Shown piece after piece: positions 18,502-26,408 of a stretch of DNA of 37,642 bases. This DNA comes from Hyphomicrobiales bacterium. Its GTDB lineage: Bacteria > Pseudomonadota > Alphaproteobacteria > Rhizobiales > Methyloligellaceae. Made by a program: the position numbers and the translations under genes. Numbering within the stretch: position 1 is the stretch's first letter; every line of letters begins with the position of its first letter. The stretch spans positions 1-37,642 of the forward strand of contig JANQLP010000246.1 in NCBI GenBank assembly GCA_028280515.1. Reading direction: 5' to 3'. A model generated the notes under the pieces. That model saw nothing but the letters and a program-made list of their open reading frames with translations, made no database searches and was not told where the DNA came from.

Positions 18502-19485
18502 TCAATCGTCCTTCTCGTAGGCGGCAACGATCTTCGACACCAGCTCACGGCGCACGACATCGGACTGGGTGAACGCGATGTGTGCGATTTCGGGAATATG
18601 ATGCAACCGCCCGATGGCTTCAGGCAGGCCGGAATGCTGTCCGGCGGGCAGATCGACCTGCGTCGGGTCGCCGGTCACGACCATCTTCGAGCCGTCGCCG
18701 ATCCGGGTCAAAAACATCTTCATCTGCGTCGCCGTGCAGTTCTGCGCCTCGTCGAGAATAATCGCCGCGTTCGAGAGCGTCCGTCCGCGCATGAATGCCA
18801 GCGGCGCGATCTCGATCATCCCGGTTTCCAGACCACGCTCGACCTTGCCGGGCGCGAGGACGTCGTAAAGCGCGTCGTAGAGCGGCCGCAAATAGGGGTC
18901 CACCTTTTCACGCATGTCGCCGGGAAGAAACCCGAGCCGTTCGCCCGCCTCGATGGCCGGACGCGACAGGATCAGCCGTTCGACTTCGCCACGTTCCAGC
19001 AGACCTGCCGCGAAGGCCACGGCAAGATACGTCTTGCCGGTGCCGGCCGGACCCGTGGCAAACACCAGATCCTTCTTCGACAAGGCATCGAGATAGGCGC
19101 TTTGGGCAGGCGAGCGCGCCGAGATGACGCGCTTGCGTGTCCTGATCTTCTTCACACCGCGCGCGTCCGAATCCGCGCCATCATCCACCGTCACGGGTCC
19201 GGCATGGGCGTGACGTATGGCACCGTCGATCTCGCCAGGGCCAATCGCTTCGCCTTCGCCCAGACGGCCGTAAAGTTCCTCGAGAACCTGCTTGGCGATC
19301 TCGCACGACGATGCCGGACCGCGAAGCGTGACAACGTTGCCGCGTGCGACCGCCTGAATTTCCAGACGGTCCTCCAAGACCGCGAGGTTGGCGTCGTACT
19401 GGCCAAACAGCTCTGCGACCAGCCGGTTGTCGTCGAACGGGACGACAAGCTGATGCTCGGAAGTCAAAGTGTCCTGGGTGGTCAA
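18502..19485 (-). CDS. ybeZ: PhoH-like ATPase (YbeZ)
   Basis: This 327-residue protein is a P-loop ATPase of the PhoH family, often paired with YbeY and thought to act in RNA metabolism. A small N-terminal KH-like region (about 10-85) precedes the ATPase core with Walker A GPAGTGKT at 145-152, the conserved SRPAIEAGERLGFLPGD, and Walker B ILDEAQN at about 243-249. The start needs care: an in-frame TAA lies nine bases before codon 1 and there is no ATG near the N-terminus, so translation must begin at TTG 19485 or at the TTG six codons later (19467), which has AGGA nearby. The first is listed. Confidence 0.93.
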   Translation of the reverse strand: MTTQDTLTSEHQLVVPFDDNRLVAELFGQYDANLAVLEDRLEIQAVARGNVVTLRGPASSCEIAKQVLEELYGRLGEGEAIGPGEIDGAIRHAHAGPVTVDDGADSDARGVKKIRTRKRVISARSPAQSAYLDALSKKDLVFATGPAGTGKTYLAVAFAAGLLERGEVERLILSRPAIEAGERLGFLPGDMREKVDPYLRPLYDALYDVLAPGKVERGLETGMIEIAPLAFMRGRTLSNAAIILDEAQNCTATQMKMFLTRIGDGSKMVVTGDPTQVDLPAGQHSGLPEAIGRLHHIPEIAHIAFTQSDVVRRELVSKIVAAYEKDD

Positions 19486-19505
19486 GTTGTCTTATCTATG
19501 CTCGT

Positions 19506-19546
19506 TTGCACGGCGTGCAACGCAACCTGTCTTCACTGGTTGCACG
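19506..19546. repeat. Palindrome and repeats of TTGCACG between phoH and miaB
   Basis: TTGCACG and CGTGCAA flank a single G at 19506-19520, a perfect 15-base palindrome, and a further TTGCACG follows at 19540-19546. The last copy with its preceding GG can also pair with GCAACC around 19522-19527. No T-run follows. The role is unknown; it could be an operator or an mRNA fold in front of the TTG start of phoH. Confidence 0.4.
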
Positions 19547-19579
19547 CGGCGTCCTATGCGGCCGTCAGTGCAGTACTCC

Positions 19580-20959
19580 CTAAACGCCGGCGCTTGCCAA
19601 GTCGGGTGTATCTGCAACGCTCAATATGTCAGCTTCAAGACTATTGGGCCCCGCGCCCGAAATTTCAACCTCGATCAACTGACCGATCAGCGCATCCGGC
19701 GCATCGGCGTGCACCGCCTGAAGATACGGCGTGCGTCCGACAAGCTGCCCCGGCCGGCGGCCCCGGCGTTCGAACAGCACCTCAAACCTGCGCCCCACGC
19801 ATGACGCGTTGAACGCCGCCTGTTGTGCCGCGAGCAGTGCCTGCAGCGCATGCAATCGCTCGCTTTTGACGTCCTCCGGCACCTGGTCCGTCATCGTCTC
19901 GGCCGGCGTGCCCGGGCGCGCGGAATATTTGAAGGAATAGGCCTGGGCGAATTCGACCTCTTTCACCAGGTCCATGGTCTGCCGGAAATCGGCATCGGTC
20001 TCCCCCGGGAACCCGACAATGATATCGGTCGACAACGCGATGTCCGGGCGCGCCCGGCGAATGCGCGCCACCGTCTCGGTGTATTCGGCGCGCGTGTGTT
20101 TCCGGTTCATGGCCCCGAGAATGCGATCCGATCCGGCCTGGAACGGCAGATGCAGGTAGGGCATGACCTTTTCTTCCTCGCCGTGAAGGGCGATGAGATC
20201 GTCGCTCATGTCGCGCGGATGGCTGGTCGTGTAGCGCAGCCGCCGCACGGACGGGATGTCGGCCAGACGGCGCAACAGCCGCGCCAGCGACCACGTCGTG
20301 CCGTCCTCGCCTTCGCCGTGGTAGGCATTGACATTCTGGCCAAGCACCGTCAGCTCGCATACTCCCGCCAGCGCAAGACGTTCCGCCTCCTGCACGACCT
20401 CACGCACCGGCCGCGAATATTCGACGCCGCGGGTGTAGGGAACGACACAGAACGTACAGAACTTGTCGCACCCTTCCTGCACCGTCAGGAAGGCGCTTGC
20501 GGACCGCCGCTTCACCGGACGGTCGGGCAGGTGATTGAACTTGTCGTCTTCGGGAAAATCGACATCGATGACGCGCCCGTTGACCGCCGCCTCGCCGACG
20601 AGATCGCCGAGCCGGTGATAGCTTTGCGGACCGACGACAAGGTCGACGACGGGTGCGCGGGTCAGGATTTCGCGCCCCTCGGCTTGCGCAACACAGCCGG
20701 CAACCGCGATCATGGTCCGACGGCCGTCTTTCTCGCGTGCGCTCTTGATCTGCTTCAGGCGGCCGAGCTCCGAATAGATCTTCTCCGCCGCCTTCTCGCG
20801 GATATGGCATGTGTTGAGAACGACAAGGTCGGCCGTCTCGGGCGAATCCGCCGCCGCATATCCCGCCGCGTCGAGGGCTTCCGCCATCCGTTCGGAATCA
20901 TAGACATTCATCTGGCAGCCAAACGTCTTGATGAAATGTCGTTTGCCGGTCCCGGTCAT
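19580..20959 (-). CDS. miaB: tRNA-2-methylthio-N6-dimethylallyladenosine synthase
   Basis: MiaB is a radical-SAM enzyme with two iron-sulfur clusters that adds the methylthio group at A37 of tRNAs reading U-starting codons. The 459-residue protein has an N-terminal UPF0004 domain with cluster cysteines C15, C51 and C89. The radical-SAM motif C164-x3-C168-x2-C171 lies in [10 protein letters not shown], and a C-terminal TRAM domain covers about 385-450. The ATG at 20959 has only a weak ribosome binding site. It follows plsC by 77 bases, and phoH follows after a 94-base gap rich in repeats. Confidence 0.97.
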   Translation of the reverse strand: MTGTGKRHFIKTFGCQMNVYDSERMAEALDAAGYAAADSPETADLVVLNTCHIREKAAEKIYSELGRLKQIKSAREKDGRRTMIAVAGCVAQAEGREILTRAPVVDLVVGPQSYHRLGDLVGEAAVNGRVIDVDFPEDDKFNHLPDRPVKRRSASAFLTVQEGCDKFCTFCVVPYTRGVEYSRPVREVVQEAERLALAGVCELTVLGQNVNAYHGEGEDGTTWSLARLLRRLADIPSVRRLRYTTSHPRDMSDDLIALHGEEEKVMPYLHLPFQAGSDRILGAMNRKHTRAEYTETVARIRRARPDIALSTDIIVGFPGETDADFRQTMDLVKEVEFAQAYSFKYSARPGTPAETMTDQVPEDVKSERLHALQALLAAQQAAFNASCVGRRFEVLFERRGRRPGQLVGRTPYLQAVHADAPDALIGQLIEVEISGAGPNSLEADILSVADTPDLASAGV

Positions 20960-21036
20960 CTCAGTTGTCCGCGATTTCGGAAAGGAACGCCGCAGACGCG
21001 TTCTTGCACTGCAACAAATTTCTCGCGAACGCGTTT

Positions 21037-21903
21037 TTAGCGGGGAACGGGGGCCGCGTCCATGGTGTCCGGTGGATATCCTGAATCGGTCGTATCCTCC
21101 GAATGCGGCGCATTGCGCGGATGCAGAATGTCGGCGACATCGCGCCGGATTTCGCGTTCGGCGAATGCCGCGAGTTCCTTGCGATCTGCAAACTCACGCA
21201 GATTCACCGGTTCGCCGATGCAAACGCTGACGTCCAGAGGCCCGCGTTTGAGCAGCCCCCAGGCATGTCCGGCGATTTCCATGTCGCCGTACCAGGCGAC
21301 AATGGGCCGCCCGCGCCGTCCAAGCGGCAGACCCTGCTGGTGCGTGTATGCGATCGCCAGAGTCTGGACGTAGATGCTGTTTTCATGGGTGTCGGCGTCA
21401 TCGCTGCGCGGTTTGGCCGCGCCAAACAGCGAGGTCTTGAACGGCAGGACGCGGTTGCCATCGGAGCTCGTGCCCTCGGCGAAGATCACAATGTGATCGC
21501 CCTGCCGCAACCGGTCCATGATTTCGTTGGTGGACGCGTGGGAGTTCAGGCGCTGCAGGCGATCGACGAACACACTGCCCTGGAGCTTGGCCAGCCAGCT
21601 GATGAACGGCCAGGTGCCAACCTCCGATTTGGCCACGAAAGAGACCGGGCCAACAGCGCTCAGCACCGGGATGTCGAGCCACGAAATATGGTTGGCAACG
21701 AGGAGAACGGGGCGATCCTCCGCAATCTGGCCATGCTGGTGAATCCGGACGCCGACGAGACGGCAGACCTGCCGGTGATACCAGTGCGGGAACCGCCGCG
21801 CCCAGTCGGCGTGAACGTAGCGCAGCGCAAGCTGAAGCGGCATAAGCGGAAAGGTGAGCAGAAAGAACCCGATGAGAATGGTGAAGGCGCGCAGGTCTCG
21901 CAT
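21037..21903 (-). CDS. plsC: 1-acyl-sn-glycerol-3-phosphate acyltransferase
   Basis: PlsC acylates lysophosphatidic acid to phosphatidic acid at the inner membrane. The 288-residue protein has one hydrophobic segment at about 8-30. The acyltransferase block I is NHISWLD (H72 and D77) and block III is EGTSSDG at 143-149. The C-terminal 60 residues are charged and less conserved. The ATG at 21903 has GGAAACC just before it. It lies 42 bases after fur. Related LPLAT enzymes such as OlsA (lyso-ornithine lipid acyltransferase) share these motifs. An OlsB gene occurs elsewhere in the window, so an OlsA role cannot be excluded from sequence alone. Confidence 0.88.
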   Translation of the reverse strand: MRDLRAFTILIGFFLLTFPLMPLQLALRYVHADWARRFPHWYHRQVCRLVGVRIHQHGQIAEDRPVLLVANHISWLDIPVLSAVGPVSFVAKSEVGTWPFISWLAKLQGSVFVDRLQRLNSHASTNEIMDRLRQGDHIVIFAEGTSSDGNRVLPFKTSLFGAAKPRSDDADTHENSIYVQTLAIAYTHQQGLPLGRRGRPIVAWYGDMEIAGHAWGLLKRGPLDVSVCIGEPVNLREFADRKELAAFAEREIRRDVADILHPRNAPHSEDTTDSGYPPDTMDAAPVPR

Positions 21904-21945
21904 GGTTTCCGTTCAAGACGGCCCCGGGCCGGACCGGCCCCCGGC

Positions 21946-22383
21946 CTATTTGTCCTTGTCCTTGAGTGGCACGCCGTAAAGCTCCAGCCGGTGATCGACA
22001 AGCTCGTAACCAAGGTCCCGCGCGATCGCTTCCTGCAGTTTCTCGACCTCTTCGTTCCGGAACTCGATGACCTTTCCGGTCCGGATGTCGATCAGGTGAT
22101 CGTGGTGTTCCTTTGCGACCTGTTCGTAACGGGCGCGCCCGTCACCGAACTCGTGGCGTTCGAGAATGCCCACCTCCTCGAACAGCCGCACGGTCCGGTA
22201 GACCGTGGACAGGGAGATATTGGCGTCCACTTCGCTGGCGCGCCGGTGCACCTCTTCGACGTCGGGATGGTCTCTGGCATCGGACAGAACGCCGGCGATC
22301 ACCCGTCTCTGTCCGGTCATCCGCATTCCGTTTTCCCGGCACAGGCGCTCAAGTCGGCTTTCAGGCATATCGTGCTTCGCCAT
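21946..22383 (-). CDS. fur: Fur-family metal-responsive regulator (Fur/Mur type)
   Basis: The 145-residue protein has the Fur winged-helix domain (about 8-85, with NISLSTVYRTVRLFEEVGIL) and the metal-binding/dimerisation domain with EHHDHLIDIRTGKVIEF at 92-108 and DHRLELYGV near the end. There is no CxxC structural zinc motif and no Irr-like heme motif. In alphaproteobacteria this Fur branch often senses manganese (Mur), with iron control taken over by Irr and RirA. That assignment is from family knowledge. The start ATG at 22383 has a poor ribosome binding site. It stands 97 bases after tsaB and may have its own promoter. Confidence 0.92.
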   Translation of the reverse strand: MAKHDMPESRLERLCRENGMRMTGQRRVIAGVLSDARDHPDVEEVHRRASEVDANISLSTVYRTVRLFEEVGILERHEFGDGRARYEQVAKEHHDHLIDIRTGKVIEFRNEEVEKLQEAIARDLGYELVDHRLELYGVPLKDKDK

Positions 22384-22414
22384 ACGGTTCGTTTCGGTGT
22401 GGCTGCGTTACGCC

Positions 22415-22444
22415 GTTATAGGCGCAAGCGCCATGGCCCGTCCA
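22415..22444 (-). promoter_or_regulatory. Candidate promoter of fur
   Basis: The leftward strand has TGGACG, an 18-base spacer and TATAAC, about 30 bases before the fur ATG and inside the 97-base gap after tsaB. Confidence 0.35.
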
Positions 22445-22480
22445 CATGCCCAAAGGGGCTAAGCGCCGCGGCGGACGACG

Positions 22481-23176
22481 CTACGGACGCCTCGGAATCG
22501 CCTTGCCGCTCTGGGGTTTGGCATCCGGAGCCCGCAGGTAAAGTGGGTGCAGTGGTTCGTCTTGCGGCGTGCGGGTCATCGCCATTCGCACCAGCACGCG
22601 CGCATCGGGCTGCAGGGCAGGCAACACGGCCTCGAACGTGCCCGCGTTCGCCGCCGCCCGCCGGACCAGCTCCGCCCCGCCACCGGCAAGCACAACACGC
22701 CCCTGCCGCGGCAGCAGCTCCGCCGCCGCCGCCGGGGCAAGCGCCTGCGGCGCCGACCGGACCTGCCCCCTTCCGTCAAAAAGCGCGAAATAGACCTGCG
22801 CGCGCCGCGCATCGACGGCAATGCCAAGAGCGTCCGGGGGGGCTTTCAGCTCATCGAGCGCCTTGCGCGCCATGACTTCCAGGCTCGTCGCGCCGATCAC
22901 CGGCAGGTCGAGCGCAAGCGCCAGTGCGCGTGCGGTCGCGATGCCGACGCGCACGCCGGTGAAGGATCCCGGACCAGTGGTGACCGCGATCGCATTCAGC
23001 GCCTCGTAGCGCGTCGACGCGTCAGTGAGCGCCGCCTCGATCATGGGAATGATCGCTTCGGCGTGTTCGCGCGCGCGCAACTCGTAACGGCCATGGATTG
23101 TCGGCGCCCCGGGATCGCCATGCGCAACCGCTGCGGAACAGGCGCCAAGCGTCGTATCAAGGGCCAGCACGTTCAT
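22481..23176 (-). CDS. tsaB: tRNA threonylcarbamoyladenosine biosynthesis protein TsaB
   Basis: TsaB is the scaffold partner of TsaD and TsaE in making t6A37 in ANN-decoding tRNAs. The 231-residue protein starts MNVLALDTT, has the ASKHA-type TGPGSFTGVRVGIATA at about 67-82, and lacks the metal-binding histidines of TsaD, as expected. A TTG two codons upstream extends the frame, but the ATG at 23176 fits the family. It lies 33 bases after the nitroreductase gene. The acetyltransferase gene rimI, usual between tsaB and fur in relatives, is absent. Confidence 0.94.
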   Translation of the reverse strand: MNVLALDTTLGACSAAVAHGDPGAPTIHGRYELRAREHAEAIIPMIEAALTDASTRYEALNAIAVTTGPGSFTGVRVGIATARALALALDLPVIGATSLEVMARKALDELKAPPDALGIAVDARRAQVYFALFDGRGQVRSAPQALAPAAAAELLPRQGRVVLAGGGAELVRRAAANAGTFEAVLPALQPDARVLVRMAMTRTPQDEPLHPLYLRAPDAKPQSGKAIPRRP

Positions 23177-23208
23177 CTGCAAGACGGCCCCTTTTTTGCT
23201 GCGTGTGA

Positions 23209-23799
23209 TCAGATGATCTCGGCGACCTCGTCGAACCCGAACCGCGGCGACCGCGGGAAGAGCCCTTCGGGATCACCATAGCCGAGATTGCAGAGGAAGT
23301 TCGATTTGATGCGGCTGTTCGGAAAGAACGCCTTGTCGACACCGTCCGGGTCAAAGCCCGACATCGCCCCGGTGTCGAGGCCGAGCGCGCGTGCGGCAAT
23401 AATGAAATAGGCCCCCTGCAGCGTTGCATTGCGGAACGCCGTCGACTCGATCAGGGCGTCGTTGCCGTCGAACCAGCTTTTGGCATCGGTATGGGGAAAC
23501 AGTTTCGGAAGATGGTGATGGAATTCCAGGTCCTGACCGATGATTGCACAGACCGGCGCGCTCATTGTCTTGGCGCGGTTGCCTTCCGAGAGATGCGGTT
23601 CAAGGCGGCGCTTCGCCTCGTCCGATTTCACGAAGACGAAGCGCGCGGGGGAACAGTTCGCGCTGGTCGGACCCATTTCGAGGATTTTGACGAGCTCTTT
23701 CAGAAGCTCATCGGGGACATCCTTCTTCACCCAGGCGTTATGCGTCCGCGCGCTGTGGAACAGCTGGTCCAGGGCGTCGTTCGAAATGCGATCGCTCAT
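23209..23799 (-). CDS. RutE/HadB-like nitroreductase (malonic semialdehyde reductase family)
   Basis: This is a 196-residue FMN-dependent nitroreductase-fold protein. Sequence landmarks are the N-terminal [20 protein letters not shown], the [16 protein letters not shown] segment, and [13 protein letters not shown] followed by [11 protein letters not shown]. These match the RutE/HadB subgroup, whose best-known member reduces malonic semialdehyde to 3-hydroxypropionate in the Rut uracil pathway. No other rut gene is nearby, so the physiological substrate is open. The ATG at 23799 has AGGGAG five bases upstream. It is inserted between nfuA and tsaB. Confidence 0.87.
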   Translation of the reverse strand: MSDRISNDALDQLFHSARTHNAWVKKDVPDELLKELVKILEMGPTSANCSPARFVFVKSDEAKRRLEPHLSEGNRAKTMSAPVCAIIGQDLEFHHHLPKLFPHTDAKSWFDGNDALIESTAFRNATLQGAYFIIAARALGLDTGAMSGFDPDGVDKAFFPNSRIKSNFLCNLGYGDPEGLFPRSPRFGFDEVAEII

Positions 23800-23862
23800 C
23801 GCAGCTCCCTTCGGTTTTCGATTGATTTTGTGAAAGTCCGGCGATGAGAGACCGGGCCCGGC

Positions 23863-24426
23863 CTAGATCGGCCGGACGCCCTGAACCTCGGGCACGAAGT
23901 GCTTGAGCAGGTTCTCGATGCCGTGCTGCAACGTCGCGGTCGAACTCGGACACCCGGCGCAGGCGCCGCGCAGGGACAGGTACACGATCCCCTCGCGGAA
24001 CCCCTGGAATGTGATGTCACCGCCGTCCTGGGCGACGGCCGGACGCACACGGGTATCCAGCAACTCCTTGATGGTGTTGACCGTATCCTCGTCCTCCGGC
24101 TCGAAGAACTCTTCGGACGGATTCACGTCGTTCGCGGTCTCACTGCCTTCGACAACGTCCGCGCCGGACATGTAGTGCTCCATAATCGCGCCGAGAATCG
24201 CTGGCTTGAGGTGCTGCCAGTCTCCGTCGTCCTTGGTGACGGAGATGAAATCGGACCCAAAGAACACGCCAGTGACACCTTCGATGCCGAACAGCCTGGA
24301 CGCCAGTGGCGAGCCGGTGGCGGCATCCGCGTCGCGATACTCCAGCGTTCCCGACCCCAGAACCGGTTTTCCGGGAAGAAACTTGAGAGTTGCCGGGTTC
24401 GGCGTTGCTTCGGTCTGAATGAACAT
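23863..24426 (-). CDS. nfuA: Fe-S cluster carrier NfuA/NifU-like protein
   Basis: This protein assembles or carries a 4Fe-4S cluster for transfer to apo-enzymes in the cytoplasm. The 187-residue protein has the Nfu_N domain (about 1-87, MFIQTEATPNPATLKFLPGK) and the NifU C-terminal domain (about 115-182) with the cluster cysteines C156 and C159 in GACAGCPSS. The ATG at 24426 begins a canonical MFIQTE N-terminus. Its promoter has a perfect TATAAT and an iron-control-like palindrome over the expected start of transcription, which suggests control by Irr. MiaB, a two-cluster enzyme, is encoded downstream in the same direction. Confidence 0.96.
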   Translation of the reverse strand: MFIQTEATPNPATLKFLPGKPVLGSGTLEYRDADAATGSPLASRLFGIEGVTGVFFGSDFISVTKDDGDWQHLKPAILGAIMEHYMSGADVVEGSETANDVNPSEEFFEPEDEDTVNTIKELLDTRVRPAVAQDGGDITFQGFREGIVYLSLRGACAGCPSSTATLQHGIENLLKHFVPEVQGVRPI

Positions 24427-24464
24427 TGCTCGCGGTTCCTTCAGTTCCTGACCGTGACGGCCAG

Positions 24465-24481
24465 ATTAGAATTATTCTACA
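24465..24481. promoter_or_regulatory. Iron-control-element-like palindrome (Irr box) at nfuA
   Basis: The sequence has TTAGAA, the three bases TTA, then TTCTA, against the ICE consensus TTTAGAA-N3-TTCTAAA as I remember it for Rhizobiales. Twelve of fourteen defined positions agree. It starts six bases past the -10 TATAAT, so it covers the likely transcription start of nfuA, a position suited to repression. Confidence 0.6.
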
Positions 24482-24486
24482 CAGAG

Positions 24487-24492
24487 ATTATA
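24487..24492 (-). promoter_or_regulatory. -10 element of nfuA
   Basis: A perfect TATAAT on the leftward strand lies about 60 bases before the nfuA ATG. The matching -35 region is poor: TTGAAA is present but only 14 bases away. This would fit a regulated promoter. Confidence 0.5.
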
Positions 24493-24537
24493 GGTCCGGC
24501 GGGAAATTTCAAGAGCACAAGAAAGCGCACCCGAAAT

Positions 24538-24554
24538 GTCGGCGGTCCGCCGAC
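24538..24554 (-). terminator. Hairpin after the universal stress protein gene
   Basis: GTCGGCGG and CCGCCGAC form an eight-base perfect inverted repeat with a single central base. It begins immediately after the stop codon and is followed only by ATTTCGGG. It is probably a terminator or mRNA 3' end, but the T-run is poor and some central bases must open to form a loop. Confidence 0.45.
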
Positions 24555-25064
24555 TCAGGCAAGCGCGCGAATCTCCTCATCGGTCAGGTCCCCGGGCACG
24601 ATGGTGATGGGAATCGCAAATTCACCCGACTGTTTCCCCGCCGCCAGCGACGTGACCAGCGGCCCCGGACCCGACGGGTCTTTCGAGGCGCCCAGAACCA
24701 GAATGGCGATGTCAGTATCTTCGTTAATGAGATCGACGATCTCGTCGGCCTTGTTGCCCTCGCGGATGATCTCCTCCGGCTCCAGGCCTTCGAACCCAAG
24801 CGCCTTGAGTTTCCGCCCGAACAGGCGAAACACCGCCTTGGCCTTGTTCAGCCCCTCTTCCCGCGCGATTTCCTCCACGCCAAGCCAGTGCTGAAAGTCT
24901 CCGGGCTCCACCACATACAGCAGCGCCAGTCCGCCACCGGTATGCTCTGCACGGCCCGCGGCAAATGCCAGCGCGCTTTCGCACTCCGGTGTCTCGTCGA
25001 CCACGACCAGGAACTTGCGGCGATGGCCTTTCTCGAAACTCTGTCGCTTTGTTCTGCTCGACAT
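24555..25064 (-). CDS. Universal stress protein (UspA family)
   Basis: This is a 169-residue single-domain UspA-fold protein. Its first strand is KFLVVVDETPECESALAFAAGRA at about 17-39, and the second half holds ADEIVDLINEDTDIAILVLGAS. The nucleotide-binding glycine motif is only partly kept (LGASKDPSGPGP), so ATP binding is uncertain. It sits between trpS and nfuA, a conserved rhizobial neighbourhood, but its role is unknown. The ATG at 25064 has AAAGG about ten bases upstream. The 224-base gap back to trpS holds no gene; I see only a TTGACG with no good -10. Confidence 0.85.
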   Translation of the reverse strand: MSSRTKRQSFEKGHRRKFLVVVDETPECESALAFAAGRAEHTGGGLALLYVVEPGDFQHWLGVEEIAREEGLNKAKAVFRLFGRKLKALGFEGLEPEEIIREGNKADEIVDLINEDTDIAILVLGASKDPSGPGPLVTSLAAGKQSGEFAIPITIVPGDLTDEEIRALA

Positions 25065-25274
25065 ATCAATCAGACCTTTCGATGATATGGCTGGGCGGGC
25101 GGGTCAGGCGGTCTGGATGGGCCCGGACCTGTTGATCCCGGGGCGCCAGTTTACCAGCGAGCCTATCCCGTCACCCATACTATCACGAACCCACATCGCG
25201 GCGAGACCGCATGTTTCGCCGCCATCCCGCGCCTGTTCAGACCACGTCAAGCGTCGGACCATGCCACCACCCAA

Positions 25275-25288
25275 CTGAAGCGCTTCAG
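25275..25288. repeat. Perfect palindrome directly after trpS
   Basis: CTGAAGCGCTTCAG is a perfect 14-base palindrome directly adjoining the trpS stop codon. No T-run follows on the leftward strand, so a terminator is not supported. It may be a protein-binding site or chance. Confidence 0.35.
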
Positions 25289-26326
25289 TCAGTCGGTCAG
25301 TAAGCCGACAACCTGTTTGGTCTCGCGCAGAATGGGATCGGCAATGGTGTGCGCCCGTTTGGCTCCCTCCGACAAGACAGAATCGATGTAGGCGGGATCA
25401 TCCATCAGCCGTCTGGTCTCCGCACCGATCGGACCAAGAACCTCGACGGCGACATCCGTCAAAGCCTGCTTGAAGGCCGAGAACTGCGCGCCGCCGAACT
25501 CCTGAAGCGCATCCGATTTGCTGACGCCGGCCAGGGCCGCGTATATCCCGACGAGGTTTTCAGCCTCGGGCCGTCCTTCCAGACCCGCCACTTCAGATGG
25601 CAGAGGCTCCGGATCCGTCCGGGCCTTCCGGAACTTCTGGGCGATCGCGTCGGCGTCATCCATCATGTTGATGCGCGTCATGTCGGAGGCATCGGACTTG
25701 CTCATTTTGGACGTGCCGTCCCGCAGGCTCATGACCCGCGTCGCCGGGCCGGTGATCAGCGGTTCGGGAAGTGGAAAGAACGTCTCCGCGAAGCCGTGCG
25801 AAGAAATCGACTCCGCGAAATCCGTATTGAATTTCTGCGCTATGTCACGGGAGAGCTCCAGATGCTGCTTCTGGTCGTCACCGACGGGCACGTGGGTTGC
25901 ACGATAGAGCAGAATGTCGGCAGCCATCAGGTTCGGATAGGCGAAAAGCCCGACCGACGCGTTCTCGCGGTGCTTGCCGGCCTTTTCCTTGAACTGCGTC
26001 ATCCGGTTGAGCCATCCCATGCGCGCGACGCAATTGAAAACCCACGCCAATTCGGCGTGGCCCGACACGCGGCTCTGGTTGAAGACGATATGTGCCTTCG
26101 GGTCGATGCCGGAGGCGAGGAATGCCGCCGTCACTTCGCGGATGTTGTGCTCGAGCTCCTTCGGCTCCTGCCAGACGGTGATGGCGTGCAGATCGACGAC
26201 GCAATAGAGGCACTCGTGGCTCTCCTGCAGCGCGACGAACTTTGTGATCGCGCCGAGGTAGTTTCCGAGATGCAGATTGCCCGTTGGCTGGACGCCGGAA
26301 AAGACGCGCGGTTTGTCTGATGCCAT
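25289..26326 (-). CDS. trpS: Tryptophanyl-tRNA synthetase
   Basis: TrpS charges tRNA-Trp. The 345-residue class I enzyme has the HIGH-type motif HLGN at 19-22 ([13 protein letters not shown]), the TrpRS-specific [14 protein letters not shown] at about 148-161, and KMSKS at 207-211. The frame extends back 42 codons, but the ATG at 26326 with [11 protein letters not shown] is the family start. It lies 82 bases after murJ. Confidence 0.97.
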   Translation of the reverse strand: MASDKPRVFSGVQPTGNLHLGNYLGAITKFVALQESHECLYCVVDLHAITVWQEPKELEHNIREVTAAFLASGIDPKAHIVFNQSRVSGHAELAWVFNCVARMGWLNRMTQFKEKAGKHRENASVGLFAYPNLMAADILLYRATHVPVGDDQKQHLELSRDIAQKFNTDFAESISSHGFAETFFPLPEPLITGPATRVMSLRDGTSKMSKSDASDMTRINMMDDADAIAQKFRKARTDPEPLPSEVAGLEGRPEAENLVGIYAALAGVSKSDALQEFGGAQFSAFKQALTDVAVEVLGPIGAETRRLMDDPAYIDSVLSEGAKRAHTIADPILRETKQVVGLLTD

Positions 26327-26408
26327 GGGTGAGCTCTGGAAGTTGAAATCCCGAGCCGCCTTATGGCGCGCCCGGCGCTTCGGCGCAAGGTTTGAAGATA
26401 CGGGACCC

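Noticed and set aside
17935-19812. A rightward 625-codon open frame opposite corC, ybeY and phoH
   Set aside because: It is the high-GC antisense shadow of three clearly conserved leftward genes; its translation has no recognisable domain and is rich in Arg, His and Pro.
20996-21034. ACGCGTTC / GAACGCGT inverted repeat after plsC as a terminator
   Set aside because: The arms are 23 bases apart and no T-run follows; it may be chance in a GC-rich gap.
21103-22875. A rightward 590-codon open frame opposite plsC, fur and tsaB
   Set aside because: It runs through three real genes on the other strand and shows no family features.
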